Shown piece after piece: positions 33,217 through 42,720 of a stretch of 64,000 bases of DNA; position 1 is the stretch's first letter; every line of letters begins with the position of its first letter. The DNA is from Luteolibacter sp. Y139. GTDB lineage: Bacteria; Verrucomicrobiota; Verrucomicrobiia; Verrucomicrobiales; Akkermansiaceae. The DNA is taken from contig NZ_JBBUKT010000008.1 of NCBI RefSeq assembly GCF_038066715.1, positions 1 to 64,000 on the forward strand. The letters run 5' to 3'. A program made the position numbers and the translations under genes. A model generated the notes under the pieces. It was not told where the DNA came from. It was given only the letters and a program-made list of their open reading frames with translations, and did no database searches.

Positions 33217-34674
33217 ATGAAAACCATCCGCTCATTGGTCCTGCTTTTACTGGCGATACCCCTCGCGCTCTGTCCTGCGCAGGAAGAAAATCCCTATCTC
33301 ACCCAATCCGCACCGAAAGCCCCCGCCGGCCCCGGCGGCGATAGCTTCCTCACCCTCACCGAGCACATCATCGTTCCGTCCGACCTGTTGGACTCATGGC
33401 TCGCCAACCACTCGATGGCAAAGGACGCCAGCGAACTCCGCACCGCTGCCCAGAAGTGGATCGAGGAAGGCACCGCCACCATCGATTCCACCGCGCTCAC
33501 CGCCGGCACCGTCGGGCCGTCGCTTGCCAACGAATCGATCGTCGAGCAGATCTACGCCACCGAGTACATGCCCTCTCCATCCCCTGAGGATTGGACCTTC
33601 GCTACATCCTTTGAGACCCGGAACTGCGGCTACTCGATCGATGGAAACTCGGTCCGCGAGCAAGGCGAACTCGTGGTCCGCGCCGAAAACTACTTCGTCC
33701 GCATGCTCCCCCATCGCGCCTACGATCGGGTGAGCGAAAAGACTCGCCAGCCCGACGATATCTTCATTCCCCGGTTCCGCTCGATCGCGACCCACCAGGC
33801 TCTCGCCGGTTTCGACGAGTCATACTCCGACGACCCCTTCGCATCAGCGAGCCCGCCTCCCCGCACCAAAACCCGCCCCAGCTATCCAGCGGGAAAAACC
33901 CATCTCGCCCTCCGCGTCGATGAAGATCTCCCCGAGCCCGCCATCAAATGGCCACTTGAGGAGAAGCGTGACGATGAAGCCGCCGATCCCCTCCCTGAGG
34001 ATCGCCCGGTACGCCTGATCTTCGTCCGCAGCGACAAGATCGACAGCCCACCGGAGAGTACCGAGCCGCTTCCAGCGGACTACCAGCTTTCCGTGAAGCT
34101 TGTCTCCGTGGATCACCTTACTCTCTCCGCTTGGCTTCAGGGCCGCGACTTGGCAACAGCGGCCAAGGAAATGAACGAGGTCATCGAGACATGGAACGAA
34201 GATGAAAAGGTCAACCTCATCAGCACCCTGACCGGTGGCGTCCGGAACGGAACCAGAACCTTGCTCGAGGATATCAAAAAACTGGAATACCCCACTTATT
34301 ATAAGCCCGGCAAGCGCGAGCCCTCGGCCGATGGAAAGTCCACCCAGCTGGGCCTCGCCGTCCCGGGAGATCTCGAAACACGGAACCTCGGCATCAGCCT
34401 CGAAACGGAAATTTCCCCAGGTGCCGGTGACCCGGTGATGCTCCTGTCCTTACGCCGCGTTCTCCTCGGCTGCTACACCGTCCATCATCGGGTCCTCCGC
34501 GATGGGGAATGGATCGCGGATATGACCATGCCCCGCTTCTCCGAAAATAACTGGCTGACTTCGCTGCGTGTGAAGAAAGGAGAGTGGATGTTCGTCGGCA
34601 GCGGCTCCGGCTTTGGAGAAAAGGGCGAACTCGATCCCAGTCGCGCGGTGCTCGCCTTCGTCAAGGTCGACTAA
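33217..34674 (+). CDS. Exported protein with two secretin-like halves, copy 1
   Basis: A 485-aa protein started at ATG 33217, which gives a signal peptide (RSLVLLLLAIPLALCPAQE); the open frame upstream has none. The protein is two related halves. Half 1 has LTEHIIVPSDLLDSWLA, a FETRN motif (ATSFETRNCGYS), then a PRFRS segment. Half 2 has VSVDHLTLSAWLQG, LETRNLGISLETE, then MTMPRFSENNWLTSLRVKKGEW. The pattern of a beta domain with an ETRN strand, a P-x-F segment and a GEWMFVGSG strand resembles the pore-lining repeat of verrucomicrobial secretin-like proteins. No known function. A paralogue lies 33 bp downstream. Confidence 0.8.
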   Translation: MKTIRSLVLLLLAIPLALCPAQEENPYLTQSAPKAPAGPGGDSFLTLTEHIIVPSDLLDSWLANHSMAKDASELRTAAQKWIEEGTATIDSTALTAGTVGPSLANESIVEQIYATEYMPSPSPEDWTFATSFETRNCGYSIDGNSVREQGELVVRAENYFVRMLPHRAYDRVSEKTRQPDDIFIPRFRSIATHQALAGFDESYSDDPFASASPPPRTKTRPSYPAGKTHLALRVDEDLPEPAIKWPLEEKRDDEAADPLPEDRPVRLIFVRSDKIDSPPESTEPLPADYQLSVKLVSVDHLTLSAWLQGRDLATAAKEMNEVIETWNEDEKVNLISTLTGGVRNGTRTLLEDIKKLEYPTYYKPGKREPSADGKSTQLGLAVPGDLETRNLGISLETEISPGAGDPVMLLSLRRVLLGCYTVHHRVLRDGEWIADMTMPRFSENNWLTSLRVKKGEWMFVGSGSGFGEKGELDPSRAVLAFVKVD

Positions 34675-34707
34675 CAGAAGCACGAAACCACCGAACCCCA
34701 ACTACCC

Positions 34708-36168
34708 ATGAAAACCATTTTCTCATCGGTGCTTCTGTCCCTGGCGATTTTGCTCGCGCCCTGCCCAGCACAGGAAGCGAATCCCTACCTAGGCCAACAG
34801 GAAGAAAAAGCCCCTCTCGGCCCCAGCGGCGATAGCTTCCTCACCCTGACCGAGCACGTGCTGGTCCCCGCAGACCTGCTCGACTCATGGCTCGCCGGCA
34901 ATCCCACGAAGGAGGATGCCAGCGAGCTCCGTGCCGCCGTTCAGCGCTGGATCCATGAAGGAAAGGCAACTTTGGATCACTCGGCTCTCAGCGCTGGCAC
35001 CGTGGGACGAGTGTTCCGCAATGAGTCGACCCTTGAGCAAATCTACGCCACCGAGTACATCCCACCGTCATCGCCCGAGGAGTGGGCAGGGCCCACCTCC
35101 TTCGAAACCCGGAACATGGGCTATGGCAGCAATGGAGACGCCGTCCAGAGAAAGGGCGAATTGACAATCCGCCAGAAGGCCGAGCTCTGTAAGATCATGC
35201 TGCCTCATCGCGTGCCCGACAAGGTAAGCGAAGAGAGCAGTCAGCCTGGAGACATCTTCGTTCCAAACTTCCGCGTCTTCTTTGCCGGCCACGCTCCGTG
35301 GACAAGGGAGGATAGCCCGGATGACACTTTCGATGCAGAGTTGTTCCAGCGCCACAGAAAGAGTGCCCCCCCGAGCTATCCGGCGGGAAAGATCTACCTC
35401 GCCCTCCGCGCTGATGAAGACCTCCCCGAGCCCATCGTCAAAAAATCGCCAGACGATAAATCCGCGAGCGAAGCTCCCACGCCCCTGCCCGCAAATCGTC
35501 TCCTGCGTCTGATCTTCGTCCGAAGCGACATGACCGGAAGCACTCCCGGAAGCAGCGACCCCTTGCCAACCGACTACCACGTTTCCGGGAAAATCATTTC
35601 GGTCGACCACCTCGCCTTCTCCGATTGGCTCCAAGGCCGCGACCTCGCCACCGCTTCCAGCGAACTGGACCAAGCCCTCGAGACATGGAACGAGGACGGC
35701 AAGGTCAAGATCCTCCGCAACATCTCGGGAGGAGGTCGGAATGGAACGCGAACGTCGCTGAGTGACATCAAGGAAGTGATCTACCCCACCGAGTTCGAGC
35801 CCGGAAAACGGGAACCCGGAGCTGACGGAAAATCCACACAGTGGGAATTCGCTTTGGCCACCGCCTTCGAAACACGAAATGTGGGCGGATCTCTCGATAC
35901 CGAGATCGAGTCCGATGAAGGCGGTCCCCTGTTGAACTTGGCATTCGACCGCGTGGCGCACGGCGGCTTCTCGGTTCATCACCGGATTCTGCGCGATGGA
36001 GAGTGGGTGCCAGACATCACCATGCCCCTCTTCTCCTGCAACAATTGGAATACCTCGCTGCGCCTGAAGCGGGGCGAGTGGATGCTCGTCGGCAGCGGCT
36101 CCGCCTTCGGTGAAAACAGCCAGTTCGACCCGAGCCGCGTCGTGCTGGCCTTCGTCAAAGTCGAGTGA
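34708..36168 (+). CDS. Exported protein with two secretin-like halves, copy 2
   Basis: A 486-aa tandem paralogue of the preceding gene. It has signal peptide SSVLLSLAILLAPCPAQEA and the same two-half layout: LTEHVLVPADLLDSWLA and SFETRNMGYG in half 1; ISVDHLAFSDWLQGRDLATA, AFETRNVGGSLDTE and LKRGEWMLVGSGSAFGE in half 2. Both end FDPSR.VLAFVKV. The proteins are probably co-expressed and may form a hetero-oligomer in the envelope. Function is unknown. The next gene, a histidine kinase, starts 23 bp later and could be in the same transcript. Confidence 0.8.
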   Translation: MKTIFSSVLLSLAILLAPCPAQEANPYLGQQEEKAPLGPSGDSFLTLTEHVLVPADLLDSWLAGNPTKEDASELRAAVQRWIHEGKATLDHSALSAGTVGRVFRNESTLEQIYATEYIPPSSPEEWAGPTSFETRNMGYGSNGDAVQRKGELTIRQKAELCKIMLPHRVPDKVSEESSQPGDIFVPNFRVFFAGHAPWTREDSPDDTFDAELFQRHRKSAPPSYPAGKIYLALRADEDLPEPIVKKSPDDKSASEAPTPLPANRLLRLIFVRSDMTGSTPGSSDPLPTDYHVSGKIISVDHLAFSDWLQGRDLATASSELDQALETWNEDGKVKILRNISGGGRNGTRTSLSDIKEVIYPTEFEPGKREPGADGKSTQWEFALATAFETRNVGGSLDTEIESDEGGPLLNLAFDRVAHGGFSVHHRILRDGEWVPDITMPLFSCNNWNTSLRLKRGEWMLVGSGSAFGENSQFDPSRVVLAFVKVE

Positions 36169-36191
36169 CATCCACCTGATCGAATGATGTG

Positions 36192-37718
36192 ATGATTGGA
36201 ATGCGAAACGCTCCTCCACCCTGGGCCTGGACCCTCGCGGTCTCGGCCCTGCTGGCTGCCATGGTGGCAGGGGCGGGCATCGTCATGGCGCGGAAGGTGG
36301 AGCACTTCGCCGAGAAGCCGCCGGGCAACCGGGTGGACGATTCCTTCCGCGAGGTCGTCCGCCGGATTGATGCCATGGAGCAGTTCTGGGAGCAGGCGAT
36401 CGCGAGCGAGGCCGAGCGTATGTTGGGTCGCGGCATGGATGCTGAGGACTCCCGTGTCGCGGGGGTCGTCCAGTGCTCGTGGCTCAATCCGAACTTCAAT
36501 GACCCGGAGCGATCCCAGAAACGTTTTGATGGCGGATCCATCGAGTGGCGGCCGGTGCTCGATCGCCAGGCCAAGGGCGAACCGGGAGAGTGGAAGTTCT
36601 CCGACAAGGACATGGCCTCGGGTTCCGGCTGGATCGAGACTCCGGGGCGTCCGCTGGCATGGCGCATGGCGAATGGCCGCAATGCCGTCGTCCTTCAATT
36701 GGATCCGGTGGCAGCCGTGCCGCTCGTGTTGGAAGACCTGGCGAAGCGGAACATCTTGCCTGAGGATGAAGCGGGCTCGCTCACATGGACCAGCCCGTTT
36801 GGCAAGGCATGGCACACCTCCGGCGAACCCAATCCCACGGGCAAGCCGGATGAAATCCTACGCCACGTCTCGCGCTTTGGCGATTGGGCATTGATGCGCC
36901 ACTATCCGGTGCGAACGGTTGTCAGCTATCGCATGCCCGTCCTTGCCGGAGCGTTCTCCATTTCCGCTCTGCTGATCGGCGGAGCGGTCGCAGTCGCCTC
37001 GTGGCAGCGGAAGGCGATCCGCCTGGCGGAAGAGCGGGTAAGCTTCGTGAACCGCGTCTCTCACGAACTCCGCACGCCTCTAACAAATCTGCTGCTGAAT
37101 ACCGACCTCGCTCTCGATGGCTTGCCGGTCGAGGATGCCAAGGTCCGCCGTCGCCTCGGCCTCATCCGCGAGGAGACATCGAGGCTCTCGCGCATCGTCG
37201 ATAACGTCCTCGCCTTCGCCCGCATCGAACGCGGTACCGCCGAGTCTCACGCCACCTATTGCAATGTCGGCCAAGTGGTTGGTGAAGTCCGCGAGAACTT
37301 CGCTCCGCTCTTCCAGCGCAAGTCCATCGTATGCGACTATGATGAGGTGCCCGACGAGGAACTCCGCCTCGATCGCGATGCCCTCTCGCAGATCCTTTCC
37401 AACCTCCTCTCGAACGTCGAGAAATACGCCGGTGAAGGAGCTCGCGCCACCATGCGCTTCACCGTCGAGGCCAGCACCCTGCTCATCGAAGTTGAGGACG
37501 ATGGGCCCGGAGTGCCACCCGATGCACGCCGTCGCATCTTCCAGCCCTTCGAACGAGCTGGCAGCCGCGTCGATGAAGGCGTCAGCGGCACCGGGCTCGG
37601 CCTGGCCATCAGCCGTGAACTCGCCGAGCGGATGGGCGGACGGCTGGATCTGATGGATGCCAAGCGCGGCGCGAAATTCCGTCTTGTGATTCCGATGGGG
37701 GAAAGGAGCCACGCATGA
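36192..37718 (+). CDS. Membrane sensor histidine kinase
   Basis: A 508-aa kinase (ATG 36192; GTG 36189 and ATG 36201 are alternatives). Helix 1 is at about 11-35 (WTLAVSALLAAMVAGAGIVM), then a 210-residue periplasmic sensor, and helix 2 (PVLAGAFSISALLIGGAVAVA). The cytosolic part carries the phosphoacceptor in NRVSHELRTPLTNLL near residue 291 and the ATPase boxes N (NLLSNVEKYA), G1 (EDDGPGVPP) and G2 (GTGLGLAIS). The stop overlaps the regulator start (ATGA at 37715). The signal sensed is unknown; the adjacent secreted pair is a candidate. Confidence 0.93.
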   Translation: MIGMRNAPPPWAWTLAVSALLAAMVAGAGIVMARKVEHFAEKPPGNRVDDSFREVVRRIDAMEQFWEQAIASEAERMLGRGMDAEDSRVAGVVQCSWLNPNFNDPERSQKRFDGGSIEWRPVLDRQAKGEPGEWKFSDKDMASGSGWIETPGRPLAWRMANGRNAVVLQLDPVAAVPLVLEDLAKRNILPEDEAGSLTWTSPFGKAWHTSGEPNPTGKPDEILRHVSRFGDWALMRHYPVRTVVSYRMPVLAGAFSISALLIGGAVAVASWQRKAIRLAEERVSFVNRVSHELRTPLTNLLLNTDLALDGLPVEDAKVRRRLGLIREETSRLSRIVDNVLAFARIERGTAESHATYCNVGQVVGEVRENFAPLFQRKSIVCDYDEVPDEELRLDRDALSQILSNLLSNVEKYAGEGARATMRFTVEASTLLIEVEDDGPGVPPDARRRIFQPFERAGSRVDEGVSGTGLGLAISRELAERMGGRLDLMDAKRGAKFRLVIPMGERSHA

Positions 37719-38386
37719 CCATACTCGTTGCCGAAGACGATGCCGTAACGCGCGAGGCGCTCACGGAGCTGCTCCAGAATGATGGTCACGAGGTGCTCGC
37801 CGCCCGCGATGGGCGCGAGGCGCTGAAGCTCTGGAAAAGCCACCGTCCCGGCCTCGTGCTGCTGGACATCATGATGCCGCATGCGAGTGGCTACGAGGTT
37901 TGTCGTAGCATCCGTAGTGAGGACCGCCGCACGCCAGTGGTGTTCCTTTCGGCGAAGTCGGAGGAGGTGGACGTGGTGTTGGGACTCGAACTCGGGGCGG
38001 ATGATTTCTTGAGGAAGCCGTTCGGAAAGCACGAGCTATTGGCGCGGGTTCGCGCGGTCTTGCGCCGTTACGAGGAACCGGGTGAGGGGGATGAGCTTTC
38101 GTTCGGAGGCTGGAGCGTGTTTCCGAAGCGCCTCGTTGCGCGACAGGGGGAGAGGGAGATCGAACTGACGGTGCGCGAGGTGAAGCTCATTGCCCTGTTA
38201 GCCAGGCGCCGGGGCGAGGTGGTGACGCGGGACGAGTTGCTCAATGAGTGCTGGGGCCTCGAATACTATCCGGAGTCGCGCACGGTCGATCAGCATGTGC
38301 TGAACCTGCGGAAGAAGGTCGAAGCCGACCCGTCGAAGCCGCTCTTGATCGAGACCGTGCGCGGGGCGGGCTACCGGTTTCCCTGA
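37715..38386 (+). CDS. OmpR-family response regulator
   Basis: A 223-aa regulator. The receiver domain has phospho-acceptor Asp51 (VLLDIMMP), acidic pocket EDD at 7-9 and the conserved KPF lysine; the C-terminal winged helix has VVTRDELLNECWG and the final VRGAGYRF. It is translationally coupled to the upstream kinase, its obvious partner. About 250 bp to the next gene contain a G+C-rich inverted repeat (agcggcg near 38401 with cgccgct near 38434) that may act as a weak terminator. Confidence 0.95.
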   Translation: MTILVAEDDAVTREALTELLQNDGHEVLAARDGREALKLWKSHRPGLVLLDIMMPHASGYEVCRSIRSEDRRTPVVFLSAKSEEVDVVLGLELGADDFLRKPFGKHELLARVRAVLRRYEEPGEGDELSFGGWSVFPKRLVARQGEREIELTVREVKLIALLARRRGEVVTRDELLNECWGLEYYPESRTVDQHVLNLRKKVEADPSKPLLIETVRGAGYRFP

Positions 38387-38636
38387 TGGATGAGAGTGAG
38401 AGCGGCGACGCCGTCAAGATGCGCGACTGACGCCGCCGCTTTCACACAACCGAAATGGGATGACAAGAGTGGCGATGCCGCGCCGGATCGCGGACATCTG
38501 CCGCACTTGGTAGCAGGCCGAAGATGAGAAACCGGTGAGTCACGTGCGCTCGCTTTGGAGTCGTTCAAAGGAGCTGGCTCATCAATCTCTCATGAACCGT
38601 CCGGTAAGGTTCGCACGGCTCTGTGCGCTACCACAC

Positions 38637-39437
38637 ATGACTCCTGAATCTTCTTCTGCTGCCGACATCGCTCACTTTCCACGCCGCCTTGAAAGCGCGG
38701 CTCCCGCCAGGGAAAAGCTCGATCATGTCTTCGCCAAGGAAGGCTCCGGCTCCGCGGATTTCACCTTCAATTCCGAGACCGCCGCCGTCTTCGACGACAT
38801 GGTCGACCGCTCGGTCCCTTACTACTCGGAAATCCAGCGCATGTGCTGCGAGCTGGCGGCAGACTTCGCCACTCCGGGCTCGAATCTCTACGACCTCGGC
38901 GTTTCCACCGCCACCACCTTCCTCGCCCTTGATGGCAAGGTCGACCCGTCCATCCATTTCATCGGCGTTGACAACTCCGCGCCGATGCTCGCGGAAGCGA
39001 CCGCCAAGATCAAACGCTCCGGCACCACTCGCCCGATCCAGCTCATCCATGGCGACCTCCACGAAACCCCGGTCATCGAGAACGCGTCGGTGGTGATGCT
39101 GGTCCTGACGCTCCAGTTCATCCGCCCGCTTTACCGCGAGCGCATGATCCAGCGCATCTACGACGGCCTGAACAAGAACGGCTGCCTGATCCTGGTCGAA
39201 AAGATCACCACCGAGAACACCGTCCTGAACCGCCTCTTCATTAAAAACTATTACGACATGAAGCGGCGCGTGGGCTACTCGGACATCGAGATTTCCCAGA
39301 AGCGCGAGGCCTTGGAGAACGTTCTCATTCCTTATCGGCCTGAGGAGAATTCGGCGCTCTTGAAGCAGAGCGGCTTCCACTGCGTGGAAGAATTCTTCCG
39401 CTGGTATAACTTTACCGGCGTGATCGCCCTGAAATAA
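38637..39437 (+). CDS. cmoA: Carboxy-SAM synthase homologue
   Basis: A 266-aa protein (start ATG 38637; the 34-codon extension upstream lacks similarity in style). It follows E. coli CmoA closely: DFTFNSETAAVFDDMVDRSVP, YYSEIQRM, YDLGVSTATTF (usual YDLGCS), IGVDNSAPML, ENASVVMLVLTLQF and the carboxylate-binding region MKRRVGYSDIEISQKREALENVL. CmoA converts SAM and prephenate to carboxy-SAM for the tRNA wobble modification cmo5U. The partner CmoB is not in the window. The next gene, a membrane methyltransferase, starts 13 bp later. Confidence 0.9.
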   Translation: MTPESSSAADIAHFPRRLESAAPAREKLDHVFAKEGSGSADFTFNSETAAVFDDMVDRSVPYYSEIQRMCCELAADFATPGSNLYDLGVSTATTFLALDGKVDPSIHFIGVDNSAPMLAEATAKIKRSGTTRPIQLIHGDLHETPVIENASVVMLVLTLQFIRPLYRERMIQRIYDGLNKNGCLILVEKITTENTVLNRLFIKNYYDMKRRVGYSDIEISQKREALENVLIPYRPEENSALLKQSGFHCVEEFFRWYNFTGVIALK

Positions 39438-39450
39438 TCGCGGCCCTCTC

Positions 39451-40188
39451 ATGAACCTCGTCTACCTCTGGGGCAGCTTCCTTTTCAAATATCGCAACAC
39501 CGTCTTTCCGGTGTTCCTGGCGATCCTGTTCGTGATCTTTCCGCCGGTGCTTTACGGGGGCACGCTGGATAGCGATTTGCGGCTCGACCTCGTCGGCATC
39601 GGCCTTTGCGCCCTCGGCCAAATCATTCGCGGCGCGGTGATCGGCTTCGCTTACATCAAGCGCGGTGGCCTGAACAAGAAGGTCTACGCCGATACCCTCG
39701 TGACCAAGGGGATCTTCGGGGTGACGCGCAATCCGCTCTACGTCGGCAACCTGCTGGCCGCCGCCGGCATTCTGGTGGTCCACAATCATCCGATGGTTTA
39801 CCTGATCGCGGGCCTGTTCACGCTGGTCTCCTACCAGGCGATCGTGCTCACCGAGGAACGCTTCCTGCGGAACAAGTTCGGCGAGGAATTCGAGCAATAC
39901 TGCCGTGAGGTTCCACGCTGGCGGCTGAAACTTTCCAGGCTCCGCGGAGCCACCGACGGGATGACTTTCCAATGGGGGAAAGTGATCCTGAAGGACTACA
40001 GCACCTGCTGCACGTGGGTGGTGATCACCACGCTGCTCTTCATGTATGAGGGCTACCTCTACGGCGGTGGAACCGGCTCCGGCCGCCTGATCATCGGCGC
40101 CATCCTGCTTGCCGGTGCAGGTGCCTTCAGTCTGGTGGTCCACTCGATCAAGAAGAGCGCCTCGCGGAAGCGTGCCGCCCAAGCCTGA
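39451..40188 (+). CDS. ICMT/PEMT-type membrane methyltransferase
   Basis: A 245-aa integral membrane protein with about five helices. The C-terminal SAM-binding region of the isoprenylcysteine/phospholipid methyltransferase family is present: GIFGVTRNPLYVGNLL, and EERFLRNKFGEEFEQYCREVPRW. Two extra helices follow (CCTWVVITTLLFMYEGYLY and IIGAILLAGAGAFSLVVHS). The likely substrate is a lipid or isoprenoid head group. Tight spacing after cmoA suggests co-transcription. Confidence 0.86.
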   Translation: MNLVYLWGSFLFKYRNTVFPVFLAILFVIFPPVLYGGTLDSDLRLDLVGIGLCALGQIIRGAVIGFAYIKRGGLNKKVYADTLVTKGIFGVTRNPLYVGNLLAAAGILVVHNHPMVYLIAGLFTLVSYQAIVLTEERFLRNKFGEEFEQYCREVPRWRLKLSRLRGATDGMTFQWGKVILKDYSTCCTWVVITTLLFMYEGYLYGGGTGSGRLIIGAILLAGAGAFSLVVHSIKKSASRKRAAQA

Positions 40189-40232
40189 GCCGGTCGCCGG
40201 AAAAGGAGCCCGGGCGCGAAACGGGGCTTGGA

Positions 40233-41309
40233 ATGTCCGGCGGGGAAAGCAGTCTCCGGCCCGTGCCCAGGAGACCAACCGATGTCCTGAAAATCTTCGC
40301 CTATGTGGCTGCCGCGCTCGCCTGTGGCGCGCTGCTGGCCCCGTGGCTTTATCAGGCTGGCAAGAACCTGGCTGAGGCCAAGCCGGCATCCGGTCCGCTC
40401 AAGTTCCTGGCGTCCGCTGCCGGGCGTGCGGATTTCCCGACGTTCTTCAACCGTGGCACCCTGCTTTCAGCGCTGGTCCTCATCTTCCCGCTGACCCGCT
40501 GGCTGCGTGCCGGTCAGACAGGGGTCCGCTATCGCGACACGCCGTGGTCGCTGCGCCGCCCGGACGAGAGCGTGGTGCTGGACCAGGGGCAGCCGCTGCG
40601 GCGGAATCCGCGGGGCTGGCGGCAGCTTGGCATGGGATTCCTGCTCGGTGCGGGTCTACTGCTGCTTGGCGGCTGGGGCATGGAGCAGGCGGGGTTTTTC
40701 GTGTGGAAGGACGCGGCGTTTTCCACGCAAGGGGTGCCGAACAAGTTTGTGGGCAGGGTCGAGCTGCTCAAGGCGTTCAAGACCGTGTTGCCCGGGGCGA
40801 TGATTGTGGCATTGATCGAGGAGACCTTGTTCCGCGGGGTGCTGTTAGGGATCTTCCTGCGGGCTCTGAAAGCGGTGCCGGCGATCGTGCTGCTGTCGCT
40901 TCTGTTCGCGTTCGTCCATTTCCTGAAGCCACCGGACGGAGTCAAGATCGTGAATCCCGGGGCGGCTGGTGCAGGCTTTGAGTTGTTAGGCATGATCCTC
41001 AGCCAATATGCCGAGCCGCTGTCGCTCATCTCACGCTTCACGCTGCTGGCGATGGTCGGTGGGACGCTTGCCTACGCCCGCTACCGCACGGCCTCCCTGT
41101 GGCTGCCGCTGGGCATTCACTTCGGCTGGATCGTGGGTGTCGGTCTTTTCAAGGCGGCCACGTGGCCGGTGGTCGGCTTGCCGGAATCCGCACACTGGTG
41201 GGTGGGGGCCAGCCTGCTGGAGGGCGTGCTGCCATTGGGGATCGTCGCCATCACCGGCGTGATCGTTCACTTCGTGACGCTCAGTCCGCGGCGGGCATCG
41301 CAAGCGTGA
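40233..41309 (+). CDS. CPBP-family intramembrane metalloprotease
   Basis: A 358-aa multi-pass protein with the Abi/CPBP motifs: EETLFRG (EExxxR) in VALIEETLFRGVLL, FAFVHFLK (FxxxH), and H in LGIHFGWIVG (the final helix, where Asn/Gln is usual). The family processes CAAX-like or other membrane peptides, or confers bacteriocin immunity. A recognisable AGGAG-type ribosome binding site (aaaggagcc) stands upstream. The 3' end overlaps the convergent kinase gene by 29 bp. Confidence 0.9.
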   Translation: MSGGESSLRPVPRRPTDVLKIFAYVAAALACGALLAPWLYQAGKNLAEAKPASGPLKFLASAAGRADFPTFFNRGTLLSALVLIFPLTRWLRAGQTGVRYRDTPWSLRRPDESVVLDQGQPLRRNPRGWRQLGMGFLLGAGLLLLGGWGMEQAGFFVWKDAAFSTQGVPNKFVGRVELLKAFKTVLPGAMIVALIEETLFRGVLLGIFLRALKAVPAIVLLSLLFAFVHFLKPPDGVKIVNPGAAGAGFELLGMILSQYAEPLSLISRFTLLAMVGGTLAYARYRTASLWLPLGIHFGWIVGVGLFKAATWPVVGLPESAHWWVGASLLEGVLPLGIVAITGVIVHFVTLSPRRASQA

Positions 41310-42720
41310 AGCGGAGGCCATCGCCGGACTTTTCCGCCGAGAGCGTGCCGCCCATCGCGTGGGCCGCATCACGGCTGAGGGTGAGGCCGATTCCCAGATG
41401 CGATGCGGCATCATGACGCGAGGATTCGCGGCGGAACAGCGGCTCGAAGAGACGTTCGACGTCACCGTTGTAGTCCTCGGCAGGATTGGAAACGGAGATC
41501 TCGATATCGCGCTCCGTGTGACGGCCGGTGAGGCGGATCTCACTGCCATCGCTCGCGTAGGAGACGGCATTATCGAGGAGATTGTTGAAGACGATCCGCA
41601 AGAGTGCGGGATCGGCGGGTGCCAGGAGCGGCTCGCTGCCGAGCTCGTCCTTTATCTCCAAGCCACGTTCCCGGGCACGGTGGGCGAATGGTTCCGAGCA
41701 CTCGCGAAGCAGGTGCGTGAGATCCACCGGCTGGTGGGAGGTGGCACCTGATGGCTGGCCGATCCTCGCCAAGGCGGAAAGGCGCTTCACCAGCTCACCC
41801 AGCTCGTCCGCTGTCTTCTGGCAGGTCATCAGATGCGTCGCATAGGAGGCGGCATCGCGTGTCTGGGACAGGGCCAGGTCCGTGGTCGCCCGCAGGCCGG
41901 CGATCGGTGTCCGCAGCTCGTGGGCCGCGTGGCGGATGAAGTCCCTCTCGCGCTGGCGGATCAACGCCACCCGCTCTAACAGGACATTGAAGTGCGTGGC
42001 CAGGCTGGTGAGTTCGGAGGGCAATGCCTCGGGCAGCTCCAGCGGTTCATCCAGCCGGTGCTCGGCGCGATCCTTCACTTGCAAGGACAGCTGGTGGATG
42101 GGGCGCAGCGAAGAGCGGATCGCCCGGTCGATGAGCGCGAAGCCGATGCCCAGGGTGAGAACTCCACCTCCGGCGAGCATCCATCGCAGGCGCTCCAGCG
42201 TTCGGCGGATCGGTTCGCCATCGCGCGCCACCACCAGGACCTGGGGAAGTGTTTTCGGATCGATGACATTGCCCCGCTTCGTCATGGCATCCACTTCGTC
42301 CTGCAGCACGAAGGGATAGACCCTCAGTCCCACGGCCCGCGCGTAGTGACCATCGGGAAGTTGGAGGCTGCGCATCAAGGGCGCGCCATCGACGCCAGTG
42401 AACCGCGGCAAGTCACGGTGGCCCAAGGCCGGTGAACGCGTGGTGGTGCCGTGGACCTTGTCCCAGAATTGGAACAGCGTGTCCTCGGTCAAGCCGCGGT
42501 TGGTGCCGATGCCTTCCTGCCACTCGTAGTTGATCGCCTCGTTTTCCAATTCCACCTGGTTCGCGAGGATGGCAGCGGTATCCCGGATCGAGTCATCGAG
42601 CTCCTGATAGAGGCTCTGCCGGATCATCAGGTAGACGCCCTCCGAGAGCAGCGCCAGCAGGAGTCCGATGCCGATGCCGCAGCGGATCCGCAGGGAACGA
42701 CGGATCGAGGGAATGCTCAT
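41281..42720 (-). CDS. Sensor histidine kinase, duplicated module A
   Basis: A 479-aa kinase with helix 1 at about 12-33, a periplasmic domain of about 130 residues (TLFQFWDKVHGTTTRSPALG, then DLPRF), helix 2 (WMLAGGGVLTLGIGFALI), a HAMP linker, phosphoacceptor HAAHELRTPIAGL, an N box (FNNLLDNAVSYA) and a G2-type GIGLTLSRD. The classical G1 DxGxG is weak (VSNPAED), as in some EnvZ/QseC-like kinases. It overlaps the regulator gene upstream by ATGA. It is a paralogue of the 43509-44954 kinase. Confidence 0.9.
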   Translation of the reverse strand: MSIPSIRRSLRIRCGIGIGLLLALLSEGVYLMIRQSLYQELDDSIRDTAAILANQVELENEAINYEWQEGIGTNRGLTEDTLFQFWDKVHGTTTRSPALGHRDLPRFTGVDGAPLMRSLQLPDGHYARAVGLRVYPFVLQDEVDAMTKRGNVIDPKTLPQVLVVARDGEPIRRTLERLRWMLAGGGVLTLGIGFALIDRAIRSSLRPIHQLSLQVKDRAEHRLDEPLELPEALPSELTSLATHFNVLLERVALIRQRERDFIRHAAHELRTPIAGLRATTDLALSQTRDAASYATHLMTCQKTADELGELVKRLSALARIGQPSGATSHQPVDLTHLLRECSEPFAHRARERGLEIKDELGSEPLLAPADPALLRIVFNNLLDNAVSYASDGSEIRLTGRHTERDIEISVSNPAEDYNGDVERLFEPLFRRESSRHDAASHLGIGLTLSRDAAHAMGGTLSAEKSGDGLRFTLAMPAAD

